Shown here piece after piece: positions 15,713 through 24,209 of a stretch of 33,456 bases of DNA. Origin of the DNA: Pedosphaera sp. (GTDB lineage: Bacteria > Verrucomicrobiota > Verrucomicrobiia > Limisphaerales > SIBH01); assembly GCA_009695285.1 (NCBI GenBank), contig SIBH01000010.1, positions 1 to 33,456 of the forward strand. The letters are read 5' to 3'. A program made the position numbers and the translations under genes. The notes beneath the pieces were generated by a model. That model made no database searches. It was not told where the DNA came from and was given only the letters and a program-made list of their open reading frames with translations. How positions within the stretch are numbered: the stretch's first letter is position 1; every line of letters begins with the position of its first letter.

Positions 15713-17416
15713 CTAAACCTTCTTCTCCAACACGAAATCCCCCAGCGCCAGCACATCGAGGCCGTTGTCGTGGAAGCAGCGGATGGCTTCGCGCGGATGG
15801 TTCACAATCGGCTCGCCCATGATGTTGAACGAAGTGTTCAGCAGCAGACCTTCGCCAGTGAGTTTCTCGAAGGCGCTGAGCAACTGCCAGAAGCGCGGCG
15901 CGAATTCGCGCTTCACCGTCTGCGGGCGCAACGTGGCGTCGGCGTGGACGACGGCGGGCACGCGGCTGCGCTTCGCCGGCTGGCAGGTGAACGACGTGAT
16001 CATGAAGAACTCGTCGCGCGCGTTCTCAAGGTATTCCTCCCTGCGCTCCCACATCAGCGACGGGCAGAACGGACGGAAGCCTTCGCGGAACTTCACGCGG
16101 GCATTGATGATGTCCTTGTTCTCCGGCTTGGCGGTGCTCATCAAAATTGAGCGCGCACCGAGCGCGCGCGGGCCGCTTTCCATCCGGCCCTGAAACCACG
16201 CGCAGATTTTTCCCTCGGCCAGTTTGCCAGCGACAAGTTCCGCCACGTTGTCCACGCGGCGATATTCCAACCGGCGCATCTTCAGAGCGTCCTCGATCTC
16301 CTGATTGGAATATTCCGGCCCCCAATACAAATCCTCGATGGGCTGGATCGGCGCGCTGGGATTCGCGGAGAAATAAACGTGCAACGCCGCGCCGGCGGCG
16401 AGGCCGGAGTCGCCGGGATTCGGATACGTGTGATGGCGCGCGATGCGGCCGGATTCCCAAAGGCGCTGGTTGAGCTTCACGTTCAACATCACGCCGCCGG
16501 CGGCGGAGAGGTTGCGCGTGCCTTCGCGTTCCAGCCACGGAAAGATGATTTGCTTCGCCTGTTCTTCGAGCACGCGCTGGCCTTCGGCGGCGATGTTTTC
16601 GCGCCCGTGCTTCGCGATCAGATCGCGGATCGCGTAGGACTCGTCGAAGTGCCACTGGATCGCGCCGGCTTCGTTCCAGTAACATTGGCGGCCAAAATCA
16701 TGCGGCGCGACGAGGTCGCCCTGCGCGTACTTCGGCGTGAATTTGTCCAGCACGCCCTGACATTTCGCGGGATCGCCGTACGGCGCGAGGCCCATCGTCT
16801 TGCCCTCACCATCGCCGTGCCACCAGCCGAGTCCCTCGGTGACGTTGCTGTAAAACCAGCCGAGCGAACCGGCGCCGGAAAACGATTGCAGCTTCGTGAT
16901 CTTTCCGTTCTCGCCCCGCCAGATCCCGACGGACACGCCGTCGCCGATGCCGTCAATCGTGACGATGAGTTGTTTCTCGCGCGCGGCGCTCGCGGGACTC
17001 GTGTAGTAGGCGGACGCCGCGTGGGCGAGGTGATGCTCGACGTGGACGATTTCCGTGCGCGGCGCGAGGGGAAAGTTTTTGACGTAAAGCGGCGGCTTGA
17101 CCTCGGGGCGGTTCAGGAATTCGCGCAGCAACTCGACGGCTTGTTTCTGTTTGCCGGGCCGTTCGCGCTTTGCGCCCTGGAGATCGAACAGAAAATTCAG
17201 ATCGGGCATCGCGCCGGCGGCGGGGATCGCCACGGCGTCAATGTCCGCCATCGTAAGGTTCTGCGACTGGAGGCAGTACTCGACGGCGCGGAGCGGCAGG
17301 CCGGAGTAATGTTTGATGCGCGTGAAGCGTTCCTCCGCGACGTCGGCGACGATGCGCCCATCCACGACGAGCGCGGCGCTGCTGTCGTGGCCGATGTGAA
17401 TCCCAAGAACTTTCAT
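15713..17416 (-). CDS. Carbamoyltransferase (NodU/CmcH family)
   Basis: MKVLGIHIGHDSSAALVVDGRIVADVAEERFTRIKHYSGLP; VEHHLAHAASAYYTSP; GRMESGPRALGARSILMS; FNIMGEPIVNHPREAI. Confidence 0.93.
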   Translation of the reverse strand: MKVLGIHIGHDSSAALVVDGRIVADVAEERFTRIKHYSGLPLRAVEYCLQSQNLTMADIDAVAIPAAGAMPDLNFLFDLQGAKRERPGKQKQAVELLREFLNRPEVKPPLYVKNFPLAPRTEIVHVEHHLAHAASAYYTSPASAAREKQLIVTIDGIGDGVSVGIWRGENGKITKLQSFSGAGSLGWFYSNVTEGLGWWHGDGEGKTMGLAPYGDPAKCQGVLDKFTPKYAQGDLVAPHDFGRQCYWNEAGAIQWHFDESYAIRDLIAKHGRENIAAEGQRVLEEQAKQIIFPWLEREGTRNLSAAGGVMLNVKLNQRLWESGRIARHHTYPNPGDSGLAAGAALHVYFSANPSAPIQPIEDLYWGPEYSNQEIEDALKMRRLEYRRVDNVAELVAGKLAEGKICAWFQGRMESGPRALGARSILMSTAKPENKDIINARVKFREGFRPFCPSLMWERREEYLENARDEFFMITSFTCQPAKRSRVPAVVHADATLRPQTVKREFAPRFWQLLSAFEKLTGEGLLLNTSFNIMGEPIVNHPREAIRCFHDNGLDVLALGDFVLEKKV

Positions 17417-17545
17417 GCGCTCGGAAGCCCGTTCGCCGGCAACGGGCCGCGGCGGGTTTCAGAAATGTGCGCGGATGTTAGGCGCGGGTTGGAGCGAGGG
17501 CAAGATTGTGTTCCGCACAACGGGTCCGCGATCAGTGTTCCCGGT

Positions 17546-17613
17546 AAGTTGGCCGTGCTCCGCCGTGAACGTCGGCTGTCTCCCGGCTGTTCCTAACGAG
17601 GCGCGGCCAACTT
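17546..17613. repeat. Inverted repeat AAGTTGGCCG...CGGCCAACTT, REPIN-like
   Basis: Perfect 10-bp arms 17546-17555 and 17604-17613 around a GC-rich internal structure (gaacgtcggctgtctcccggctgttc). Confidence 0.65.
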
Positions 17614-17777
17614 CAGGATTGACCACGCCATCGCACCGCAGCAAAATTTCTTAAAATGCTGAAGAATGAACACGGCCAGGTCCAACTCGGCCTGAAACGC
17701 CAGGCTTGTGAAAGGCCGGGAAATCCGCGAGCGAAGCGAACTCCGGCGCGCGATCCGGCATCCGGCAAGGATCACGG

Positions 17778-18641
17778 TTGGGAGAGTGGCTCGTGAAAAA
17801 TGCGAGCGAAGAACGGCTGTCGGCGCCGGAGGCCACTGAATTCGTTGCCGAAGTTTTTCGGGCCCCGAACGGCATGGATATTTTCCACCACGCGTTCGCG
17901 GAGACCAAATACGTTTACCAGGAGATTTTTGAAGATCGCGTTTACCTTCGACACGGGATCAGCCTGACCGGCGGCGAAGTGGTGTTCGATATTGGCGCGA
18001 ACATCGGCCTGTTCACGCTGTTCGTGAAGGAGAATTTCGCGGGAGTAAAAGTTCATGCCTTTGAGCCGAGTCCGGCGATCTTCCGCGTCCTGAAAGCGAA
18101 CGTGGCCCGGTACGATGACGGCGTCTCGATCTACGCTTGTGGCCTGGCGGACAAGCGTGGCGAGGCGACGTTCACATTTTACCCGCACTATTCCATCATG
18201 AGCGGCTTTCACGCTGGAGGTGACCAGGACAAGGAAACCTTGCGCGCCGGGATCCGAAGCCGCTTGTTGGAGCAGGACACGGATCCGGCGGACATCCAGG
18301 ATCGTTCCCTAGACCGGATGGTGAATGTCGCGCTGGGAGAGCAGCAGCAACATGTGTGTCAATTGCGAACGATCTCGGAGATCATTGATGAAGCGGGAAT
18401 CCAAACGCTTGGCCTGCTTAAAATTGATGCCGAGGGGAGCGAACTGGATATCCTCGCCGGGATCCGGGACGAGCATTGGGGACGGGTCCGGCAGATCGTC
18501 ATGGAGATTCACGATCCGACCGGAACGGCCTGTCCCCGGGCCCGGAGCCTGCTCGAAGGCCGGGGTTACACCTGCGTCTTTGAACAGGAGAACCGCCTGG
18601 CGGGTTCGGGGATCGTCAACTGCTACGCACGGCAGGCTTAG
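17778..18641 (+). CDS. FkbM family methyltransferase
   Basis: GGEVVFDIGANIGLFTLFVKENFAGVKVHAFEPSPAIFRVLKANVARY; IQTLGLLKIDAEGSELDILAGI. Confidence 0.88.
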   Translation: MGEWLVKNASEERLSAPEATEFVAEVFRAPNGMDIFHHAFAETKYVYQEIFEDRVYLRHGISLTGGEVVFDIGANIGLFTLFVKENFAGVKVHAFEPSPAIFRVLKANVARYDDGVSIYACGLADKRGEATFTFYPHYSIMSGFHAGGDQDKETLRAGIRSRLLEQDTDPADIQDRSLDRMVNVALGEQQQHVCQLRTISEIIDEAGIQTLGLLKIDAEGSELDILAGIRDEHWGRVRQIVMEIHDPTGTACPRARSLLEGRGYTCVFEQENRLAGSGIVNCYARQA

Positions 18642-18654
18642 CCTGCCGGGGCGG

Positions 18655-19218
18655 ATGAATCACAAGCCGCGCGCCGAAAATTTTTTAGCCGAAGCATCGC
18701 CGATGAAAAGAACACCCGTTCACCCGATCAATCCGTACATCCGGAATGGATTTGTCACCGATTTTTATTTGAATCTTGTGCGCACGGGTCGCTTCCGCCG
18801 GCTTTGCAGAATTCTGGAACACGCTTTGCACACCCAGATCAGAGGCAGCCTGCCCGAGCGACTGCACATTCCCCATCCGTTTGGGATCCTGACGGGAATC
18901 AGCACCAAGATCGGGGAAGACGTCACGCTGATGCACTTTTGCAGTCTCGGCCCTAAGGACCCCTGGTATCAGGGAGAAATGAAGGAGCAAATGCACCCCA
19001 TCCTGGAGGAAGGGGTTTATGTCTCCATGGGGGCGATGGTGCTGGGGCCGGTGACGATCGGGGCGTGGAGTGTGATCGGCGCGAACGCCGTGGTCACCGA
19101 AGACATCCCTCCCTTCTCGACGGTGTTTGGACATAATCGGATTCTGCGCTCGACCGAGGGCGGGCCTCCCCCTGTGAAAAAGTATTTGGATTCGCGAGCC
19201 AAAGGAATTTCAACATGA
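18655..19218 (+). CDS. Hexapeptide-repeat acyltransferase (serine O-acetyltransferase-like)
   Basis: HIPHPFGILTGISTKIGEDVTLMHFCSLG...LEEGVYVSMGAMVLGPVTIGAWSVIGANAVVTEDIPPFSTVFG, a left-handed beta-helix pattern. ATG at 18655 (or 18703). Confidence 0.82.
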   Translation: MNHKPRAENFLAEASPMKRTPVHPINPYIRNGFVTDFYLNLVRTGRFRRLCRILEHALHTQIRGSLPERLHIPHPFGILTGISTKIGEDVTLMHFCSLGPKDPWYQGEMKEQMHPILEEGVYVSMGAMVLGPVTIGAWSVIGANAVVTEDIPPFSTVFGHNRILRSTEGGPPPVKKYLDSRAKGIST

Positions 19219-19274
19219 GCTCACCCGTGCCGGGCGGCCACGTCGGTTTTATCAACTGCTAGATCAAGATTCAC

Positions 19275-20960
19275 ATGGGAGCCGAGTTGACCATCCAGTT
19301 TGTCCGCAACTACACCGCCGAACCCCTCGGCGACGCGGTGCAGGAAGCCGCGCAACCAATCGGGTTGGCGGTCAAAACCCAATTCGGCGCCTTCGACAAC
19401 CTGGGCGCGGAGATTGCCGCGCTCTCGTCCGCCCCGGAGCCGCCGGCCATCGTTGTGGTTACGATTGACCTGGATTATTTTTCGGGCGGCCTTTTTTCTC
19501 CCAAGTGGCAGCTTGCTCAAGTCATGGATGACTTCAACTCGCTGCTGGCCGCGATCGAAGCAATCCCGCCGAAGTCATTTGTCCTCATCTCGACTTTCAT
19601 TCCGGCTTTCCGAACGTCCATGCCGCTGGCGCCGGGCCACCCGGTGCTCGGCCGGGATTCCGCCGCTTTCGAATTGAACCGCACTTTGCGCGACTTCATC
19701 GCCCGGCGACCGAATCGGTGCGGACTGCTCGATTTTGAACGGATCGCCGCCCGGTTGGGGGAAGCCGCCACGCTGGACCGACGATTTGGTTTGATGATGA
19801 AGGCGCCCTTCCGACCGGAGTTCATCGCCGCGGCAGCTGGGGAAATCATTCGCCATCTACGGTGCCGGTATTTGCCGCCCAAAAAAGTTTTGGTCCTGGA
19901 TTGCGACAACACGCTTTGGGGCGGCATTGTCGGCGAAGTCGGCCCGGAGGGAATTCAATTGGACCCGTACGAATATCCCGGCATCGCCTACTATCGCTTT
20001 CAATCGGAAGTCCTCGCCATTGCCGAGCGCGGCGTGCTGATTTGTCTTTGCAGCAAAAATGACGAGCCAGCCGTCTGGCAGGTCCTCGACCAACATCCCC
20101 ATTGCCTGCTCCGCCGCGACCGGATCGCCGGTCATCGCATCAACTGGGTGGACAAGGCGACCAATCTCAAAGAACTCGCCCTGGAACTGAATCTCTCGCT
20201 CGACTCGATGGTGTTTGTGGACGACAGCCCGGCGGAGTGCGAGTTGATCCGCTCGCAATTTCCCGAAGTCACCGTGCTGCAAGTGCCGGCGAAGATTTAC
20301 GAATTTCCCGGCCTGCTCGGCGCCAGCAACTTGTTCGACCGGTTGTCGGTCAGCCAGGAAGACAAGGACCGGGTCCAATATTATCAAGCCGAGACCGACC
20401 GCCGCGAACTCCAGACCCGACATGTGGACGCGGAAGGTTTTCTCCGGGACCTGAAAATGAAAGCCGTGGTCCATCCGGTGCAGAGCGCCGATGTCCCCCG
20501 CGCCTCCCAACTCTGCCAGCGAACGAATCAGTTCAATCTCACAACGAAACGCTACACGGAATCGGACCTCACCGTGTTCCTAAGCGATCCCGACGTGCGA
20601 ATGTTTCTGCTTCAAGCGGAAGACCGGTTCGGTTCCATCGGCCATTCCGGGTTGATCATCTTCCGGCGGCTCGGCGGCGTGGTGGAAGTGGACACCTTCC
20701 TGATGAGTTGTCGCCTCATCGGCCGGCAATTGGACCGGGCGCTCTTTTGCCAGAGCCTCCGGTTGGTCGCGCAGGCGTGGACGACCGGGGAAATCCGCGC
20801 CCATTACCTCCCGACCCGGAAAAACGGAATTGTCGCGGGGTTGTGGAAAGAATATGGTTTCGCCCCAATTACGTCGGTCGAGGGCGAAAGTTATGCCTGC
20901 CCGGTTGGCGGGTTGAAGGTATCGTTCCCCGAAATCATTCAGTTGGAACCGCAGCTATGA
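19275..20960 (+). CDS. FkbH-like protein (HAD-superfamily IIIC; glyceryl-ACP-type)
   Basis: KKVLVLDCDNTLWGGIVGEVGPEGIQLDPYEYPGIAYYRFQSEVLAIAERGVLICLCSKND; VFVDDSPAECELIRSQFPEV. Confidence 0.92.
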   Translation: MGAELTIQFVRNYTAEPLGDAVQEAAQPIGLAVKTQFGAFDNLGAEIAALSSAPEPPAIVVVTIDLDYFSGGLFSPKWQLAQVMDDFNSLLAAIEAIPPKSFVLISTFIPAFRTSMPLAPGHPVLGRDSAAFELNRTLRDFIARRPNRCGLLDFERIAARLGEAATLDRRFGLMMKAPFRPEFIAAAAGEIIRHLRCRYLPPKKVLVLDCDNTLWGGIVGEVGPEGIQLDPYEYPGIAYYRFQSEVLAIAERGVLICLCSKNDEPAVWQVLDQHPHCLLRRDRIAGHRINWVDKATNLKELALELNLSLDSMVFVDDSPAECELIRSQFPEVTVLQVPAKIYEFPGLLGASNLFDRLSVSQEDKDRVQYYQAETDRRELQTRHVDAEGFLRDLKMKAVVHPVQSADVPRASQLCQRTNQFNLTTKRYTESDLTVFLSDPDVRMFLLQAEDRFGSIGHSGLIIFRRLGGVVEVDTFLMSCRLIGRQLDRALFCQSLRLVAQAWTTGEIRAHYLPTRKNGIVAGLWKEYGFAPITSVEGESYACPVGGLKVSFPEIIQLEPQL

Positions 20961-21202
20961 CCAGAGAGGAAATCAAAACTCGGGCGCGCGCCGCGCTCGC
21001 GCGCGGGCTGAAAGTAGATCCGCAGTCCATCACCGACAACGCCTCGCAACTGGACCTCGGTGAATGGGACTCCGTCCGGCACATGAACGTGGTGCTCGCG
21101 TTGGAAAATGATTTTGGCATCGAATTCGCGGATGCCGAACTGCCGACCCTGACCTCACTCCCTCTCCTCGTGGCCGCGATTGAAAGGCATACGACGGCGT
21201 AG
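20957..21202 (+). CDS. Acyl carrier protein
   Basis: MTREEIKTRARAALARGLKVDPQSITDNASQLDLGEWDSVRHMNVVLALENDFGIEFADAELPTLTSL. DSV phosphopantetheine-type site; ATGA overlap with FkbH. Confidence 0.88.
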   Translation: MTREEIKTRARAALARGLKVDPQSITDNASQLDLGEWDSVRHMNVVLALENDFGIEFADAELPTLTSLPLLVAAIERHTTA

Positions 21203-21367
21203 CGGTTGCGGCTCGCGACTGGGCTGAGGTAATGGAGGAAACGGCTGGATTTTCGGCGCACGACGAAACTATGCTGCCGGCGTGACGCGCCGCCAGCCCA
21301 AGAATTTTCGGATTCAAAATTTGTTGCCCGCGCGTTGCCCGGTCACTCCGCGCGCGAACCCGTGGCG

Positions 21368-22381
21368 ATGAGAGTTCTCTTCAACAACCACACCCCGTTC
21401 AGTCTGGCGCACGGCGGCGCGCAGATTCAAACCGAGTGCACCATGCAAGCCCTGTCGCAAATCGGTGTGCCGACCGATCATTTCCGATGGTGGGACGACC
21501 GGCAAAGCGGGGAGATTCTGCATCAAGTCGGCGTGATGCCGCTGCCGGTGATGCGCCGGGCCCGGGAGCGAGGCTGGCGCGTGGTTCAGACTCCGCTGCT
21601 CACGGAAACCTGCAACCGGTCGGACCGGGAATTGTTCGTCCGCCGGTTGGGTGTGAGCGCGCTGCTCGCCGTGCCCGGGTTGCGCCAACTTCACGACCGG
21701 CTCCCGTGGCAGGCGTATCGGGAGTGCGATTTGACCATCGTCGGCCTGGAAGCCGAGCGGATGGTTCTCGAACGGGTGTACGGTGTCCCGCCCGAAAGGG
21801 TGGCAGTCGTGCCGCTGGGGTTGAGCGAAACTTTTCTGAACCCGGGGCCGCCCGTGCGCACCGAGCCGCACTTGATTTGCACCGGCACCATCGGGCCGCT
21901 GAAGAATTCCCTCGAACTGGCCCGGCTGGCGGTCGCGGCGCAGACCCCGATGCTTTTTGTCGGCAAACCTTTCGATTATGCCAGCGCCTATTGGAAGGAA
22001 TTTCACGCGTTGGTGGACGACCGTTTTGTGAAACATCAACCGCATGTCGGCAACGACGGCCTAGTGGACTGGCTGCGCCGGGCGCGCGGTTACGTGTTGA
22101 TGAGCCGGAACGAAAACTGGAGCCTCGCGGCGCACGAGGCGGCGGCGTGCGGTCTGCCGATGTTGCTGCCGGACCAGCGCTGGTCGCGCGAACGATTTGG
22201 CGATCAAGCGGCTTATTTCTCCAAGAAATTGGGCGACGCCTCCGTGACGGCGCTGCGGAAATTCTACGATCAATGCCCCAGCCTCGGCGCGCCGAAAGTC
22301 CGGCTGTTGAGCTGGCGGGAAGTGGCGGAACAACTGCGCGGACATTACGAACGGCTGCTGGCGGGCCGCGCCCGATCATGA
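21368..22381 (+). CDS. Glycosyltransferase (GT4-like)
   Basis: MRVLFNNHTPFSLAHGGAQIQTECTMQALSQIG; HLICTGTIGPLKNSLELARLA; LMSRNENWSLAAHEAAACGLPMLLPD. Confidence 0.78.
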   Translation: MRVLFNNHTPFSLAHGGAQIQTECTMQALSQIGVPTDHFRWWDDRQSGEILHQVGVMPLPVMRRARERGWRVVQTPLLTETCNRSDRELFVRRLGVSALLAVPGLRQLHDRLPWQAYRECDLTIVGLEAERMVLERVYGVPPERVAVVPLGLSETFLNPGPPVRTEPHLICTGTIGPLKNSLELARLAVAAQTPMLFVGKPFDYASAYWKEFHALVDDRFVKHQPHVGNDGLVDWLRRARGYVLMSRNENWSLAAHEAAACGLPMLLPDQRWSRERFGDQAAYFSKKLGDASVTALRKFYDQCPSLGAPKVRLLSWREVAEQLRGHYERLLAGRARS

Positions 22382-22893
22382 AAGTGCTCCTGCATCAATT
22401 CGAACCGATGACGACCGGCGCAACGGAGCCGCAACGCCGCATCATTCAGTTGCGCGAGGCGCTGGTGGCCGCCGGCGTGGACGCCGAGTTTTTCCGCTGG
22501 TACGACGGCGCTCAAACGGGCGACGTACTGCATTTTTTCGGGCGCGTCCAGACCAGCCTCGTGCGCCTAGCGCACCAGAAAGGTATGCGGTTGGTTTTCA
22601 CGGATTCACTGGAGCGGCTGCGCCCATGTTCCTCGATCCAGCGGCGGCTCCGGCGCGCGGCGGTGCAAGTCGCGCAAAAAATCCTTCCCTACCAGATCGT
22701 CTCCTATCTCGATTGGCAAAGCTATCAACTCGCCGACGCCTGCGTGGTGGGCGCGCAGTGGGAGGCGGAATTCGTCCGGGATGTGTTTGCGGCTCCGTCC
22801 GAAAAAATCCACGTCGTGGCACCGGCAGGCGCGGCGGACGTCGCCGCAAAACTCAAAGCCCTCTACGATTCTTTGCCCAGGACCTCGCGGTAA
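22378..22893 (+). CDS. Truncated or internally deleted glycosyltransferase paralogue
   Basis: MKVLLHQFEPMTTGATEPQRRIIQLREALVAAGVDAEFFRWYDGAQTGDVLHFFG resembles the N-terminus of the upstream GT; jumps from EKIHVVAPAG to a tail-like AADVAAKLKALYDSLPRTSR; no donor-binding domain. ATGA overlap with the upstream GT. Confidence 0.65.
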   Translation: MKVLLHQFEPMTTGATEPQRRIIQLREALVAAGVDAEFFRWYDGAQTGDVLHFFGRVQTSLVRLAHQKGMRLVFTDSLERLRPCSSIQRRLRRAAVQVAQKILPYQIVSYLDWQSYQLADACVVGAQWEAEFVRDVFAAPSEKIHVVAPAGAADVAAKLKALYDSLPRTSR

Positions 22894-24011
22894 ATCTCGA
22901 GGTGTCGCGCGGCGATGACGCGGGGATGGAAGCGCGCCTGCGCCTGCTTTTTGGCTTCGGCTGCCATCTGCCACGCGGCGGCGGGATTCGTCAGCACGCG
23001 TTCGATGGCCGCGCTCATGCTGGCCGCGTCCAACGGATCGCAGAACCCGCCGGTCTGGCTGGCTTCAATCAAATCCGGCACGCCGCCGACGTTGGCGCCG
23101 ACGACCGGCAGGCCCGTGGCCATCGCTTCGAGGATCACCATCGGGCAGTTGTCTTCGAGCGAAGGCAGCGCCAGCAAACTTGCGCCGCTGAAATGTTGTT
23201 TGAGTTTCTCGCGGTCGGTGAAGCCGGCGTGCCGGCACCACGGGCGCTCGGCGACGAGGCCCAGGAATTCGTCTTCATACGCTCGACCAGGCGTGGCCTT
23301 GCCGAGAAACACGAGTTCAAATTTGTGTCTTTGCGCGAGCGGATCGAGCGCGCGGATGAAGGCGTTCTGGTTCTTGCGCACGCAGATGAGACCGACGCAC
23401 AGGATGCGCGGCGGTTGACCGGCGGGCGGGCAGATTTTGACCTCGAAGAAATTTTTATCCACGGCGTTGGGCACGACCCACGTGCGGGCGTTCAACGGCT
23501 TGATGAATTCCTCGGTGTAACGCGTGATGCAGACGACGCCTTGCGAACGCGGGACGGCATAACTCTCCAGCCAGGCCGAGAGTCGGGGAAAGGAAAACAG
23601 CGGCGCTTTCGTCACCTTCGCGATGAGCCGCATGTTCCCGTGGATGGTGAGGACATTCGGAAACCCGGAGCGGATCGCGCTGATGGCGCAGTCGCGCTCC
23701 GTTCCCTGACCGTGGACGATGGCGGGGCGGATTTCCCGGAGTTTCTTGCGGACCGCGCGCGCGCAACCCAGGAACGCCGTGCGCGTCCAGCCGTTTCTCG
23801 GCACGAGCAGTTCGTGAAACCAGACGTTGTCCGCCAGTTTTTCCGGCGTCTGCATCGGCTGCCTTGCACAAGAGACGACATGCACCTCCGCTTCCGGGAG
23901 CATGGCAAAACCCTGCACCAGCGCCTCCGGCGCGGTGCCGAAATACGGCGCCGCCGCCGCGTAGTCTTTCAACTGTTCACGGTTGTCCGTCGTCAGGATG
24001 GCGATTTTCAC
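22863..24011 (-). CDS. Glycosyltransferase (GT4 family)
   Basis: RPAIVHGQGTERDCAISAIRSGFPNVLTIHGNM; LLALPSLEDNCPMVILEAMATGLPVVGANVGGVPDLI. Confidence 0.9.
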   Translation of the reverse strand: MKIAILTTDNREQLKDYAAAAPYFGTAPEALVQGFAMLPEAEVHVVSCARQPMQTPEKLADNVWFHELLVPRNGWTRTAFLGCARAVRKKLREIRPAIVHGQGTERDCAISAIRSGFPNVLTIHGNMRLIAKVTKAPLFSFPRLSAWLESYAVPRSQGVVCITRYTEEFIKPLNARTWVVPNAVDKNFFEVKICPPAGQPPRILCVGLICVRKNQNAFIRALDPLAQRHKFELVFLGKATPGRAYEDEFLGLVAERPWCRHAGFTDREKLKQHFSGASLLALPSLEDNCPMVILEAMATGLPVVGANVGGVPDLIEASQTGGFCDPLDAASMSAAIERVLTNPAAAWQMAAEAKKQAQARFHPRVIAARHLEIYREVLGKES

Positions 24012-24067
24012 GGCGGAAAGGTCTAGCGGGCCATCGCGGCGGATGAAAGCAGAATCGAGTCGGCGGC

Positions 24068-24171
24068 GGAGCGCGGACTTCAGTCCGCTTCATCGTGCCA
24101 GGCCGTGAGGCGCAGAAGAAACCATTGCGGGCGGGCCATCGGAAGGTGAAGCGGGCTGAAGCCCGCGCTCC
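24068..24171. repeat. REPIN-like inverted pair
   Basis: GGAGCGCGGACTTCAGTCCGCTTC (24068-24091) and GAAGCGGGCTGAAGCCCGCGCTCC (24148-24171): inverted copies, each internally palindromic, with compensating A/T versus G/C differences. Confidence 0.85.
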
Positions 24172-24209
24172 ACCAATTTAACTTTACGCTCGAAAACGCC
24201 GCTACCATC

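Noticed and set aside
22626-24026. 466-aa plus-strand ORF
   Set aside because: Antisense to a clear GT4 gene; composition typical of shadow ORFs.
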